From positions 1,798,001 through 1,862,000 of the forward strand of contig NW_026944388.1 in assembly GCF_033439725.1 (NCBI RefSeq): a stretch of DNA of 64,000 bases, read 5' to 3'. Shown here one piece after another: positions 52,226 to 63,863 of this stretch. Origin of the DNA: Neurospora tetraspora. Taxonomy: Eukaryota; Ascomycota; Sordariomycetes; Sordariales; Sordariaceae. The stretch's first letter is position 1; each line of letters begins with the position of its first letter. The translations under genes and the position numbers were made by a program. The notes under the pieces were generated by a model. That model ran no database searches. It saw only the letters and a program-made list of their open reading frames with translations, and had not been told where the DNA came from.

Positions 52226-55200
52226 CTATCTCCTATCGAAACCCCTTTCTCCCTCCCTCCGTCTATCCCGTCCTCTGTCCCTATCACGATCACCATACCT
52301 CTCATAATTTCCCCTTCTTCCGTCACCCCTTTCCGGACCCATATGGCGATCTCTATGCACCGAATCTTCCAAATCCCATCGTCTCTCCCGTTCCAACCTC
52401 GCCCTCTTCTCCCTCTCCTCCTTCCCAGCCCTCTCAGCCTTCTCCTTCTCATCCCTCACCCTCTCCTCTTCTTCCTCCTTCACCTTCCAATTCCTCTCAA
52501 ACCCCTCAAAATCAACATGCACCCTCAACCCCTTCGCCACCATCGTCCCAACCACCGCCCTCAACTCCCCACTGCTCAACTCTTTCACCAACGCTCCGCC
52601 CCCACCTCCTCCTCCAGGCTCTCCAGGCTCTCCAGTAGCAGTAACAGAAAACACCTCCATATAAAGCCTCTTACTCCACGGACAGGCAGCAACGGCTCTG
52701 TAAAAGACGTCTTTGAGAGCCTTGAGAGCGCTCGCCGCTTGCGCATCTGTCTTCTTTCTACCACTCTCCCGGGTCCCTGTCTTGGCAGAGGATCCAGAGG
52801 AGGATAAAGCAAGGGCCTGCAGATATACCTGCGTGAGAAACCGAATGTAACCGATCCATATGTCGACGTTGTATTTGCACGCAGAGGGATCCGAAACGGC
52901 GGCTTCGAAGGCGGCTTTGGTGGAGTGGATTGTTGCGGTGCCGACGGGCCTGAGGCCGGCGCCGGAGAGGAGCTCGTATTCGATTGCGAAACGGTGGGTG
53001 GGTATTGGTACTACTGCTGTGATATCTCCTTGGCTGCTGGTATCTTCCTCTTTTGTTGAGGACAAGCTTTCGCGCAGAATGGTCCGGACGGGGTCGTCGA
53101 TCCGGAGAGTGGATTGCTCTGCCCAGGCCAGAAGGGAGAGGAAGAGCGTGTTGTGGGGGAATAGACGGATGAATTCGTGAAGATGGTTGCGTAGGGTGGA
53201 AGGCTTGTAAGGGCCGTGGGTTGCGTGGTGATAGAGCAGGCGAGCGGCGGTTTGGAGGAGACGCTCGTGGAGGGTTTGGTGGCCTAGGGAGCTCAGCTCG
53301 GTGGCGAAGGATTGTATGTTCGCAAGGGCGGAAGCGATGTTGCCTTGGCTTGGGGACTTCGTGCTGCTGCTGTTTTCGGCTGTTGAGAGGTACTCGAGAA
53401 GGGCAAAGCTCTCGGCATATTGGAGGGCTGGTTCTAGTTGGTGAGAGGAGAGGGAGTAGTCCCGTTTGGTAGAGAAGCGAGAACGTGCTTTCAGGAGCAG
53501 AGCTGACGACACTGGCGAACTGGCCTTCACATCTATGGTACTATCCACGGAAGACAGCAGCCGAAGCAGAGCAAGTTGCTTTTTGCCCGCCTTCAGGTGC
53601 ATCCATACCCAGGTATTCCATAACAGCTGGCTGTCGGCAGAATTTTGGCTTGTTGCCGAGAGTAGTACCTTTTCAGCCATGTCAACATTTCCGTTCGCGA
53701 ACTCGATCATGGCATAGGCATTGTATAGTCTTGTGTTGGAAGAGTATCGTTTCAGCAGTCCCTTGGCGACCTTCTTAGCTCCAGAAGGTTCATTGAGCCA
53801 TGCCATTGCCAGATAGTACTCAGCCAGTTGCTCAATACCACAGTTAATGACCAAGTAGCGCAGTGTCTCGAGTACCCAGGAAGGCTCAACTTCACCATCT
53901 GCCTCTTTGCTGAGATCAGACCATTGACCGAGATACTGAAACCAGTCTTGTCCGGAAAAGAGGAGTTCATGAGAGAGAGCCATGTTTCCACCTTGTTGCC
54001 TAAACAATGGTGGTTTCCTCTCTATTTCCACAGAAATCGAGGCATCATGGCGGCCTAGTTGATTCAGCGCAGATTCAAAGGCTTGTCCGCGAGGCGCAAT
54101 GAATGGGTCTTTCAACGCAGAATACTTAGCTCGACTGTTACTTGACAAGCCGGCAGTGGGAAGTCGACAAAACGTTAACAAGGCGTCAATCAGCTGAGGC
54201 TGCGCCTGCGATAGCACCTGAGGCGGGAACCACAACACCAAGTCCTTGATATCCGAAAACATGATGATTCGGAATGGGTCATCATCTGTTCCTTCGTCCA
54301 AAGTACGAGCCGGCATTCTTGCATCTGCCGTCTCTCGCCGTTCCAGCGACGCCCAAGCTTTGAATGGATCCCTCGTCTGAGGCATTCCAGATAGTTTCCT
54401 TGTCATTGCTTCTGGTGGGTCGGCCATAGCGCCCATGTCTTCAACAAAGTGACGCCAACCCTTGGCATTATCCTCACCTATTCGCGGTACTTCGCTCTCC
54501 CAGAAGTCTGAGAAGTCCTCCATAACTGATTGGAAGTCCGACGCGTTACTAGGCCGGCAGAAGTTCAGTTCTAGAGTTGCTTGCCATGCCGCTACAGCCA
54601 GCTCGACATATCCCGAGTCCCGGAGGTAGCACGTTAACCTGACGAAAACGTAAATCAGCTGGCTGCAGAGCGTGGCGACAGCATTGTCATCCGAAGACGC
54701 GCTTGCTAGAACTTGGCTCAAGGATTGCAACTTTGTCACCATGACGCTCTTCAATTCATCGTATGTGAAAGTTGCCACCTGCGAGAGCTCAAAGTTTAGT
54801 CGTGAAACCCATAACAAGAAGCTGTCGGGGTCGGTCTTGGTGGTCTCTTCCCAGCGCTTCGCAAGCTGCTTGGGATCCCACACCTTTTCACCCTCGCGCA
54901 TCATTCCGTTCAACAGAGTCTCCTTGAGAGAGATGTCGGTTGCGTGGGGAAGGGCCTCTTCATAGAGGGATAGCTTGAGTTCGGCCAGAGCTTTTGCCTG
55001 ATTCCCAATTATCGACTGGTCCTCGAGTTGTTGCTCCCTGAAGAGGGTGTCTTGCAATCCAATTAACTCGAGCCAAGCTTTGGTGTCCCCGGGACGGTTT
55101 TTGATCTGGCGATGGAGTTCAAGAGACCTCTTCTTGGCGGCTGACATGTCCAAAAGATGACTGCGCACCTTATTTTCGTCCTCCAAATCGGAGGATGTAT

Positions 55201-56011
55201 CGTCGCCATCAGATTCCTCATCTTCTGACTTGGCTTTGCCATAGATCGACCTGTAATCTGGTGTCTTGTCACCACCGTCAAGCCGTGGCGATTTATCGGC
55301 TCGTTGCCGTTTCCTTGGGGGCTCGAGAGATATGAAGTCGCCATCCTCTGCCGTTGATCCTCCATTTCCATCACCCTCACCAGGCTTGATATGTTTTGCG
55401 TTCGCTCCCTTCGCTCTGGCCCACGTCATCAGTGTTTTGTCTCTGAAGACCGAACCATTGCCCCTGCCCTCGCCAGTGCCTCTGATGGTGAAAACTTCTT
55501 TTGAACCTTCGAAATAAACGGAGAGATACCCAGGAGAGCCGATAACTTTTCCAGCACCAAAGCGACGATAAGATGGTATCTTTGAGCGCTCATTGCCGCC
55601 ATAACGGAAAATCAAGGGGTCTTCCTTCTTGTCGAAGTAGAAGACATCGTTGCTCTGGCTGGTATTGGATGGTTCGTGACGTGGAGGCCGGGTTTCTCTA
55701 GACTGTGAAGCAGGGCTGGCTGACCGTCTGCGATGATGGCGATCTCGGTCATGATGTCGGCTGTGATGCCTGTCATGATGCCTGTCTCTGTCCCTCTCTC
55801 TTTCCCTTTCTCTGTCACTGTCTCTATGACGGTCCCGATCATGGTTCCTATGGCGATGCCGTCGTTCACGGTCCTCCTTCTTCTCCAGATTTCTTGATGA
55901 GCCTCGGTCTGTCGATGGTCGTTTTTCGGAGTCTACCTCCGGGGCTGGTGTGGCTGGTGCGAATGAGGTGAACTTGGGCACCGCGCGGCGTTTCACCTCG
56001 TTGGACGACAT
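52226..56011 (-). CDS. NRDE2: NRDE2 (nuclear RNAi-defective-2 / exosome-associated factor)
   Basis: Intronless, 1261 residues from the ATG at 56011. NRDE2 works in the nucleus with MTR4/Mtl1 and the exosome on RNA surveillance; in fission yeast the Nrl1 homologue restrains R-loops and targets unspliced RNA. Features: a basic start (NEVKRRAVPKFTSFAP), an Arg/Asp/Glu/His dipeptide-rich stretch (RERERDRDRHH, about 50-100), the MTR4-interacting/NRDE-2 block (NDVFYFDKKEDPLIFRYGG, RRFGAGKVIGSPGYL), and the conserved NRDE2 family start DMSAAKKRSLELHRQIKNRP (about 355-375), with HAT/TPR-like helical repeats beyond it. The C-terminus is another basic, Arg/Asp/Glu-rich tail (RDRDRGRDRRREGERGFDRR). The start is fixed by the conserved N-terminal motif; the frame further upstream is not conserved. 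RNAi involvement is known for the family and is inferred here. Confidence 0.9.
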   Translation of the reverse strand: MSSNEVKRRAVPKFTSFAPATPAPEVDSEKRPSTDRGSSRNLEKKEDRERRHRHRNHDRDRHRDSDRERERERDRDRHHDRHHSRHHDRDRHHRRRSASPASQSRETRPPRHEPSNTSQSNDVFYFDKKEDPLIFRYGGNERSKIPSYRRFGAGKVIGSPGYLSVYFEGSKEVFTIRGTGEGRGNGSVFRDKTLMTWARAKGANAKHIKPGEGDGNGGSTAEDGDFISLEPPRKRQRADKSPRLDGGDKTPDYRSIYGKAKSEDEESDGDDTSSDLEDENKVRSHLLDMSAAKKRSLELHRQIKNRPGDTKAWLELIGLQDTLFREQQLEDQSIIGNQAKALAELKLSLYEEALPHATDISLKETLLNGMMREGEKVWDPKQLAKRWEETTKTDPDSFLLWVSRLNFELSQVATFTYDELKSVMVTKLQSLSQVLASASSDDNAVATLCSQLIYVFVRLTCYLRDSGYVELAVAAWQATLELNFCRPSNASDFQSVMEDFSDFWESEVPRIGEDNAKGWRHFVEDMGAMADPPEAMTRKLSGMPQTRDPFKAWASLERRETADARMPARTLDEGTDDDPFRIIMFSDIKDLVLWFPPQVLSQAQPQLIDALLTFCRLPTAGLSSNSRAKYSALKDPFIAPRGQAFESALNQLGRHDASISVEIERKPPLFRQQGGNMALSHELLFSGQDWFQYLGQWSDLSKEADGEVEPSWVLETLRYLVINCGIEQLAEYYLAMAWLNEPSGAKKVAKGLLKRYSSNTRLYNAYAMIEFANGNVDMAEKVLLSATSQNSADSQLLWNTWVWMHLKAGKKQLALLRLLSSVDSTIDVKASSPVSSALLLKARSRFSTKRDYSLSSHQLEPALQYAESFALLEYLSTAENSSSTKSPSQGNIASALANIQSFATELSSLGHQTLHERLLQTAARLLYHHATHGPYKPSTLRNHLHEFIRLFPHNTLFLSLLAWAEQSTLRIDDPVRTILRESLSSTKEEDTSSQGDITAVVPIPTHRFAIEYELLSGAGLRPVGTATIHSTKAAFEAAVSDPSACKYNVDIWIGYIRFLTQVYLQALALSSSGSSAKTGTRESGRKKTDAQAASALKALKDVFYRAVAACPWSKRLYMEVFSVTATGEPGEPGGGGGGGALVKELSSGELRAVVGTMVAKGLRVHVDFEGFERNWKVKEEEEERVRDEKEKAERAGKEEREKRARLERERRWDLEDSVHRDRHMGPERGDGRRGNYERYGDRDRDRGRDRRREGERGFDRR

Positions 56012-58284
56012 GGCAATTCGTTGGTCTCCCGAATTTCCCCCATAAGTTTCGATCAGCTCCACCGGGTTTCGAAGGTCTCTGTCCTCATAGGAAAGTCCGC
56101 AATATTGGTCGACGCGATGCCGTTGAAGGCAAAGGAGGTTAGATGATGTCAAAGACAGCTGGCAGTGGATGATTTGCAGTTGCCAGCGGTAACAGAGTGT
56201 TGGGTCTAAGGTCTGGCACAGTGGCACAGTGAGAGGTGACAGTGGACGCTACCTCTAGGACCTAACAGTGGACCCCGAGCGGACCCACTTTCACCCGCTG
56301 GGCACGGATTACAGCGACGCCGAGTGTGTGTGAAACCGCTAGAGAGTTCCACGGCCATGATGTACGATGGATGACCCTTCTTTTTGGACCAAAGTTTTCT
56401 TGTTTTCGAATCCCGATTGCGAATGTGAATCAAAGGGGATGGCCAGAGTGAGGCATCGTACGTATCATCACCTCACGCCAAAAACTTATCTCTTCCACCT
56501 TGACTCTGAGAGGTTTTTAGCGCCGTGTAAGGTACCCCGCATGCCAATTCCATGATGACTGACACGGCAATCTCCAAAAACCCAATTCGAGATGGGGGAC
56601 AAAAGGAAGGGAGCTCCCGTCCACTGATCCCCAACCCCCAGTTTCTCTTTCCAAACTCCCGTTCAGTGTCTGATTTTCCTGACTGCTGAGATAGCAGATC
56701 TGGGTGTTCGAGATCAAAGCAGGATATTGTGAGACCTACTCGGAACCATGTCAGCCGAGCATGCGTCTCTTTTCTTCAGTCCCTCATCAACATGGATGGC
56801 AACTTGAATCCGAGGTGCCACTAGAGGTTAGCTCACAGGGATTCAAGGTCACCTCAAGTGCTGGTGTGACCAGTGGAGCATGCAACTACAGCCGATCCTC
56901 GGGCCGTTGTGGACGACGCTGACGAGCAGTCAAAAATGGCGTCTTCCGCTTATCGTACGACGACACCACCTCCAACCCTAACCCGTCTGAGATATTTTTC
57001 TTTAGTTTCCTTGGACCCCTCCGTCTCCTCCAATGATGAACGAGATGAAGCCCACGACGGGGTTCCTTCGGGGTCGCTCTGGGAACATGGGGCAGCCTGA
57101 CCATGACATAATCAGGCAGCTCGACGACGGCCTGGACAGCTGCGTGGATTGGCGCAGGGGGAGGCCTGGAAAACAGCAGTGGGATTTGTGCCATTCACGC
57201 GAGGATTTCCCATTGAGCCATTGGGGTCTTGACCAGATTTGGTATGTAGTTGCTGGCGTTGCATGAGGATGAGGAATGAGGAAGCCATTCGAACCCCCGA
57301 ACCACCCCCGCAACCCGAAGCTAATCCACCCCGGCGGGCCAGAGAGGTTCTCTTGTCCTGTTGTGTTCGCTCCCGAGATAAGCGATAGCGCGACAAGGAC
57401 GGCAATCATGCACCGTCACGCTGAAGCGGGATGGATGATGTGCAAAGGGAAGGCGGGCCCCCAGTCACACCTTCCCGCCTTTGCTTTACATATATGTACC
57501 GCGGCATGGCTTGCTGCGGCCTGCATGCTTGACGTCCTTCTTCTTTTTTTTTTTTTCTCTCGATGCTCGGTGTATCGTCACTTGATGCTGCTGTCGCACC
57601 CTCAAACACCCCTACGAACTTCCCGTGATACCTTCGGAAAGCCCTTTTTGGCACAGTACTGACACCCAGTCACACTTACACGGGCACCAATTACACCGAC
57701 ACCCAAAGGAGCCATCTGACAACCCTTTTTGTTTTCCCTGACAGCTGCGCCTCGTATCATATCAGGGTGCGCACGTGGGACTAGACACTGCCGTCATACC
57801 GGTCAGCCCTTCCCATTCTTTGCGCTCCTTTGCCATCTGTCGTCTTCAGGTTGCCTCTTGCCCAACACCACCTCGACGTCCAAGACAACAAACTCTTACG
57901 ACGGTGGTTTACCGGCTTCGAGGCCGAGGGCGTCGTTGCGACCAACGGAGATCGCGGCGGTGATCAGCGTCTGTCTGGTTCAGGCTTTGTAACCATAACC
58001 GACGTGTCACCCTTACAAGATTCGTCTGAAAAGTTTCGACATTGTTGCTTCCTGTTTTACGGTTTCTCGGGGGCCGGCGCTGTTTCTTGGTTCATCCAGA
58101 CTGACCACAGAGCACCGATCACTTCTCGATAACAACCCATACCCAGCTTATATCTGACACCGAGTTCAGGGAGGGTTTCACTATCCCCCGCGCAACGTCA
58201 CCACATTCCTGACTAGTTTCCACTCACCACAGCCCTGTACACGTCTTTCGTTGTTTCTCGTTACTTAAAGACGACGAGTCTCTG
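56012..58284. other. Divergent promoter and long leader, NRDE2 and CLC channel
   Basis: About 2.3 kb, the longest gene-free stretch. A poly-T run lies at about 57545-57560. The region just upstream of the CLC ATG is CT-rich, as in long fungal leaders. A 135-codon minus frame with a signal-peptide-like start (57002-57409) is discussed in the findings and is not called as a gene. Confidence 0.5.
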
Positions 58285-61240
58285 ATGGCGGGGAGGAAAC
58301 ACGCGCCTCGGATGCGCGAGCTTCGCGATGGCCAAAACGACAGCAACCAAAACAGCCAGAACGACTCGGATGGTCTACTCTCGGTAGAACCCTCACAACA
58401 GTCATATCTCTCGGTTCCGAGCTCACCCTCGAGCTCTCGCCGCACACGACCCAACATGACGAGCCAAGCTGGCGGTGCCCCTGATGAGCGCACTTCCTTA
58501 CTGGGAACTACCCGTTCTTCGCGCATCCGCATAGTTAGCGCCCATGGTACTCCCAGGGCACCCCATCTTTCTAGAAACCAGAGTTATGGCAGTACGTAAT
58601 TCTCGTTTCCTCTGATCTCTATGAATGTTTTCTGACACGGGCTTAGCGGGAGAAGGGACAGAGACCGTGCGAAGCAACCCACCGACTCGACACCATAGCC
58701 GCGCAAACTCCTGGGGCGCTGCCCTGATACGCGCCCTTGCCGACCGTCAAGAGGAACCCGTCTCCGAATCCAAAGGGTCCATCTTCCCCGACGACCGCGT
58801 CTGGTATGACCAGTTCACCTCGACCGATTGGGTTCACGATAGCATCGCCGACGCCCACCGTGTCAAGGCCCTCCGCAGCCGGAAGGGCTTCTGGGGACGT
58901 GTTTACGTTCTGTTCGACGGTGCTCAGGGGTGGATACTCAGCGCTCTGGTCGGTTTTGTTATTGCTGTCTTGGCCTACGTTGTCGACGTCACCGAATCGA
59001 CTTTCTTCGACTTCAAGGATGGTTACTGCGCAAGGGGCTGGTTGATCAGTGAAAAGAGATGCTGTCCACACGGTCCTTGTACCGACTGGCGGGACTGGGG
59101 TGAGGTCATGCATGGATGGCCGTTCGGAGAGCGCTGGACCGAGTTTGTCATCTACCTCGGCTTGGTAATTACTCTGGCCAGCGTATCTTGCTTGCTCACC
59201 CTGACTACCAAGACCGTCGTCCCCTCAGCGTACCGCTTGTCGACGCTGGATGAGAACCTGGCTGCTGCTCCGGTGTCACCTGGAGGCGATGGGGATGCAG
59301 GGGTTGACAGTCCCGATGGTAACGATACCCCCAGTCGACGGGCATCCGTCGCTCCGCCCGCCGCTGCCCCTCCGATGATCTACTTCTCGGCTGCTGGAAG
59401 CGGTGTCGCCGAGGTTCGCGTCATTCTCAGTGGCTTCGTCCTCCATGGGTTCCTGGGTCTCAAAACTCTCATCATCAAGACTGTCGGCCTCGTTTTGAGC
59501 GTTGCGTCCGGTCTGAGCTTGGGCAAGGAAGGCCCATACGTACACATTGCGACATGCGTCGGCAACATTGCCTGCCGTCTCTTCAGCAAGTACGATCGCA
59601 ACGATGCGAAGCGTCGTGAGGTTCTCTCTGCCGCTGCTTCCGCCGGTGTAGCTGTTGCGTTTGGCGCTCCCTTGGGTGGTGTGCTCTTCGGGCTGGAAGA
59701 AGTAGCCTACTTCTTCCCTGCCAAGACCCTCTTCAGGAGCTTCTTCTGCTGCATCACGGCGGCGTTGACGCTCAAGTTCCTTAATCCCTACGGAACCCAC
59801 AAGATTGTCATGTTCCAGGTGCGCTATTTGATCGACTGGGAGTACTTTGAGCTGGTTAGTTTTATCCTTGTCGGAGTTCTCGGTGGCGCGGCCGGTGCTC
59901 TCTTCATCAAGGCCTCTCGCAAGTGGGCGGTGACGTTCCGCAGGATTCCTATCATCAAGAAGCATCCTCTTCTGGAAGTCGTCTTGGTCGCGCTTGTAAC
60001 CGGCCTGATCGGCTACTGGAACGGCCTGACCAAGCTGCCTGTTGCCAAGCTGCTGTATAACCTCGCGGCTCCATGCGATGACCGGGACAACAACCTAGAG
60101 GATCTCGGCCTCTGCCCGGATTCCAAGGCCGATATCCCGCCCATCCTATGGCATTTACTCTGGGCCTTCCTCATCAAAGGTTTCCTGACCATCATCACCT
60201 TCGGCATCAAAGTTCCCGCAGGCATCTACGTGCCCTCCATGGTAGTCGGCGGTCTCATGGGCCGTCTCATCGGGCACATGGTGCAATGGCTCGTCCTAGC
60301 CTTCCCCGACTCGGCCATGTTCAGCAGCTGCAACAAGGTCTCTTCCGTCTCGTGCATCCAACCCGGCGTCTACGGCCTGATCGCCGCCGGCTCAACCATG
60401 TGCGGCGTCACCCGCCTGTCCGTCACGCTGGCCGTCATCCTGTTCGAGCTGACCGGCAGTTTGGATTATGTGCTCCCCTTTAGTTTGGCCATCCTGGTAG
60501 CCAAGTGGACAGCCGACGCGATCGAGCCGCTGAGCATTTATGATCTTCTGACGGAAATGAACTCGTATCCGTTCCTCAACAACAAGCACAAGCCCGTGTT
60601 CACATCCGAATTAATCGACATCGTGCCCCGCGTGCGGCGCGAGCGCATCATCGACATCTCTAGCTCGCCGCTTGTGCCGGCCACGTCACTGCGCTCCAAG
60701 CTCGAGTCGCTGCACAGGGCCGGCGAGCTGGATGGCGGTTTGCCGATTATCAGGAACGATATCCTGGTGGGATTGATCCCCGCGCCGGATCTGGAGTATG
60801 CATTGGATAACTTGCCGGATGAGAGCACGGCGTTGTGTTTGATGGCGAACGTGCCTAGTATCGATGATAGCGATGATGAGGAGGGTGGGGGGAGGAGGGA
60901 TCCGACGGATTTTTCGCCTTATATTGATCCGGTATGTCTTCCCACCAGAGGTGTTGAAAAAAACGTGTAGGCGGATGAAACTGACGATGGACGCAAAAAC
61001 AGGCACCAGTAGCATTGGATATCCGATCCCCCATGGACTTGGTCTATGAGCTCTTCGTTAAGTTGGGGTTGAGGTACATCTGCATTTTGAGAGATGGTAA
61101 ATACGCTGGCATGGTGAGTTGATTTTGATTCCCTTCCCCCAGAATCCCCGGACGTTCTAACAAAGCTCCCCCAACAGACACATAAGAAGACCTTCGTCAA
61201 GTACATGCGTGAGTTGGAGGAGAAGCAGCATAAGGAATGA
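58285..61240 (+). CDS. CLC-type chloride/proton exchanger (GEF1-like)
   Basis: Exons 58285-58591, 58647-60931, 61003-61113 and 61178-61240 give 921 residues. CLC proteins of this type exchange chloride for protons and acidify endosomal/vacuolar compartments. The cytosolic N-terminus (about 170 residues) is Ser/Pro/Arg-rich and disordered. Then come the CLC motifs: SGVAEVRVILSGFVLHGFLG, LGKEGPYVH with the gating Glu, GVLFGLEEVAYFFP with the second (proton) Glu, which marks it as an exchanger, and FGIKVPAGIYVPSMVVGG with MCGVTRLSVTLAVILFELTGS. The two CBS domains follow, the second split by the last introns (ALDIRSPMDLVYELFVKLGL, CILRDGKYAGM). It ends in a charged tail (ELEEKQHKE). GEF1 versus other fungal CLC subtypes is not resolved here. 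Confidence 0.92.
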
Positions 61241-62033
61241 CTCCTTTTCTTGGACATGTTTTATGCCTATACAGAAGAAGCATGATGCATATTTTCCCAT
61301 TTTGAAGCGGGAGGGCATTTATGGAAAAGAGTGAGTGAATGAGTGCATAAGAAAGAAAGAGATCGGTCGGATAGCATTTTTCGTATATCATTTTTTTGTA
61401 CATGGATTTTTCCTGGTCTACATTACAAGAACATTTGGCATGGCGTCCATATAGGCGCTTCACGGCGTTTTTCAGGGCGGCGAGGAATATATTATACGCA
61501 TCATCGTTTGCATATCGTCGTGGTCTAGAGATCAATCACTTTCGTTCTTGCATCTATAGAAGTATTTAGCGTAGATACATCTACCTTTCTTGGTCGCTTA
61601 CAGCGTATCTTCATATGAACAGGAGAGGTTGATCGAATATCACCGATGTTAATCGGGAACAGACGCTCATGCTATCTCTTCCTAAGTGGTACGTGGTTAC
61701 ATACGTTCACCCTCTTTTCCGCTATGTAATCCCAACAGTCCGGGACTGTATTCATGACTTATACAATGGCCATGATTCTGTTTCTTCCCCAACGTTCATT
61801 TTCGCGGTATGCCAAACCTTTTGCCCTTCTTCCAGGTGGCCTTACTGAGGGTAGTAACGTCTTCCCTTCTATCATCCCAACCCAAACACCTCGCCACATC
61901 CAAACGCCCATCCATACATGGATGGGATCAAAACAACCCAAGCCACCCCCAGGGTTAGCAGCTAGTCTAGGTCCCCACAACAGATTTCCAACCTCTACCA
62001 AACCAACCCACCGTCATCCATCCCAAGCTCAGC
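61241..62033. other. Convergent 3' intergenic region
   Basis: About 790 AT-rich bases between the CLC gene (+) and aspartyl aminopeptidase (-). No coding signal. Confidence 0.6.
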
Positions 62034-63740
62034 TTAATCAATAAAGATCTTAGCCTCCAACTCCCCATACGTCTCCAAGAACCCCTTAAACAACCCAATA
62101 GCATGCTCAACATCCCAACTGCCTCCCGTCTCCCTGATCGAATGCATCGACAGCTGCGGATTTCCCAAATCCAGCGTCCTGACACCCAGCTTAGCGCTAA
62201 GCATAGGCCCGATCGTGCTTCCACACGGGCTATCATTCCTGACCACAAACACCTGCAACGGCACCTTGGCGCGCTTGGCCACCTCCTGCAGGAGCACGAT
62301 GCCGGGGCTATTGGTCGCGTACCGCTGGTTGGCGTTGACCTTGATCACGGTGCCCTTGTTCATCTCGGGCCGGTGGTTGGCCTCGTACTTGCCGGCGTAG
62401 TTGGGGTGGACTGAGTGGGCCATGTCGGCGGACACCAAAAAGGAGGTGGCGAGGGTTTGCTCGAAGGCGGTTTCGGAGACGGGGGTGGTTTCGGTGGAGT
62501 CGGCGTTCAGGGAGGGGATGACGGAGAGGCGGCGGAGGATGGCGGGGAGAAGGTTGGAGTCGGCGCCGTGGGCGGAGAGAGAGCCGATTTCTTCGTGGTC
62601 GAAGCAGGAGACTAGGCGGATGGAGGTGTCGTTGTCTAGGGTGGACTCCGAGGAGACCGAGTTGATGAGGCCCATGACAGAGCAGTACGTCATGTTGAGG
62701 TTGTCGAGGCGGGCCGAGAAGATGAACTCGTCGTTGAGACCGCCCAGGCACGAGGGCTGCGTGTCGTACAGGATCAGCTCGAAGTCGACAATGTCCGAGG
62801 CGGACGAGATGCCGGCGGCGGAGGCGACGACGGAGAGGAACTGCGAGTGGTGGCGGTCCGTCATGGCCTTGAGAGGCTGGAAGTCGGCCTCGGCCTCCTC
62901 GGTCGCACTCTCGGGGGCAGCAGCCTCAGCGGGCTTGTTGAGCTCTTTCTCCATCAGACCGAGGATGGGCAGCATCTCATCCTCCTTGTTGGGGTCAAAG
63001 TTGGATTGGCGATGCAGGTGGATAGCCAGAGTGGGGACACGGAGGATGGGCTTGTCGACCTTGACCAGCTTCTGGACAAAGTTGCCGTCGCCATCCTTGA
63101 CGAGCACGCGGCCGGCGACGCTGAGGTCGCGGTCGAACCAGGTGTGCCAGAGACCGCCGCCGTAGAGCTCGACGCCAACCTGCTGGAAACCGTGGGCGCT
63201 CTTCTTGCTGGCGGGCTTGACGCGCAGGCAGGGGGAGTCGGTATGGGCGCCGATCATGCCGATGGGGTTGCCGGGCTTCCACTTGCCGCCGACGGCGAAG
63301 GCGACAATGGAGGAGCCGTTGCGCGTCAGGTAGTACTTGCCGCCGGGCTGGACGACCGAGGCCCAGTTGTCGCGCTCGCGGATGAGCTTGAAGCCGGCCT
63401 TCTCAAAGAGGGCGGCGGAGGTGGCTACGGCATGGTAGGCTGTAGAGAGTGAGGGGTTCACGCTGGTCAGCTCACGAGCTCATGATCTCAAGCTTTCGAT
63501 CACGACAACTGGAAAGTAAACAAACTGAAACATACGAGTGGGAGAGCCGTTGACAAAGTCAAGAAAGCCGTAGGCGGACTTGGGAGGGGCCATCCTTGCA
63601 GCAGTAGATGAGAAGAAGTGGCAGCGGACCACGTGGGAGCGAATGGAAGAAGCTGTGTTACTGTTGGGTCTAAGACTGAAGCTATGAATGGTGGCCGAAA
63701 AAAGACGCAGTGATGGTGATGCTCGAGAGGTGGCTAGCAT
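62034..63740 (-). CDS. Aspartyl aminopeptidase (M18 family, APE4/DNPEP type)
   Basis: Minus-strand exons 63740-63536 (63593 for the short form) and 63439-62034 give 536 or 487 residues. It is a zinc metallopeptidase that removes N-terminal Asp/Glu. M18 motifs are clear: GFLDFVNGSPTPYHAV at the start, GAHTDSPCLRVKP (first metal His), LYGGGLWHTWFDRDLSVAGR, DFELILYDTQPSCLGGLNDEF, SCFDHEEIGSLSAHGA, and DMAHSVHPNYAGKYE. Near the end are the conserved SPCGSTIGPMLSA and IRETGGSWDV. The first ATG (63740, T at -3) adds 49 residues rich in Ser/Arg/Thr without acids (ending FSSTAAR), like a mitochondrial presequence. The second ATG (63593) has A at -3 and G at +4, a strong context, and gives the cytosolic family start MAPPKSAYGFLDF. 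The frame read-through between exons (MNPSLSTA) is intronic. Confidence 0.92.
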
Positions 63741-63863
63741 TGAGTAGCTTGTCGCCGCGTGAGGAAGAAAAAGATATCGAGATCTAGGTTGTAGATTTGA
63801 GGTGTGAAGCAGGTGTGTCGTGACGTCTGATAGGCGGGGAAGCTATCATCTACCTAGGCAGGT

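Noticed and set aside
59276-59965. 229-codon minus frame opposite the CLC gene
   Set aside because: Antisense shadow of conserved CLC membrane helices.
62401-63165. 254-codon plus frame opposite aspartyl aminopeptidase
   Set aside because: Antisense shadow; no recognisable domain.
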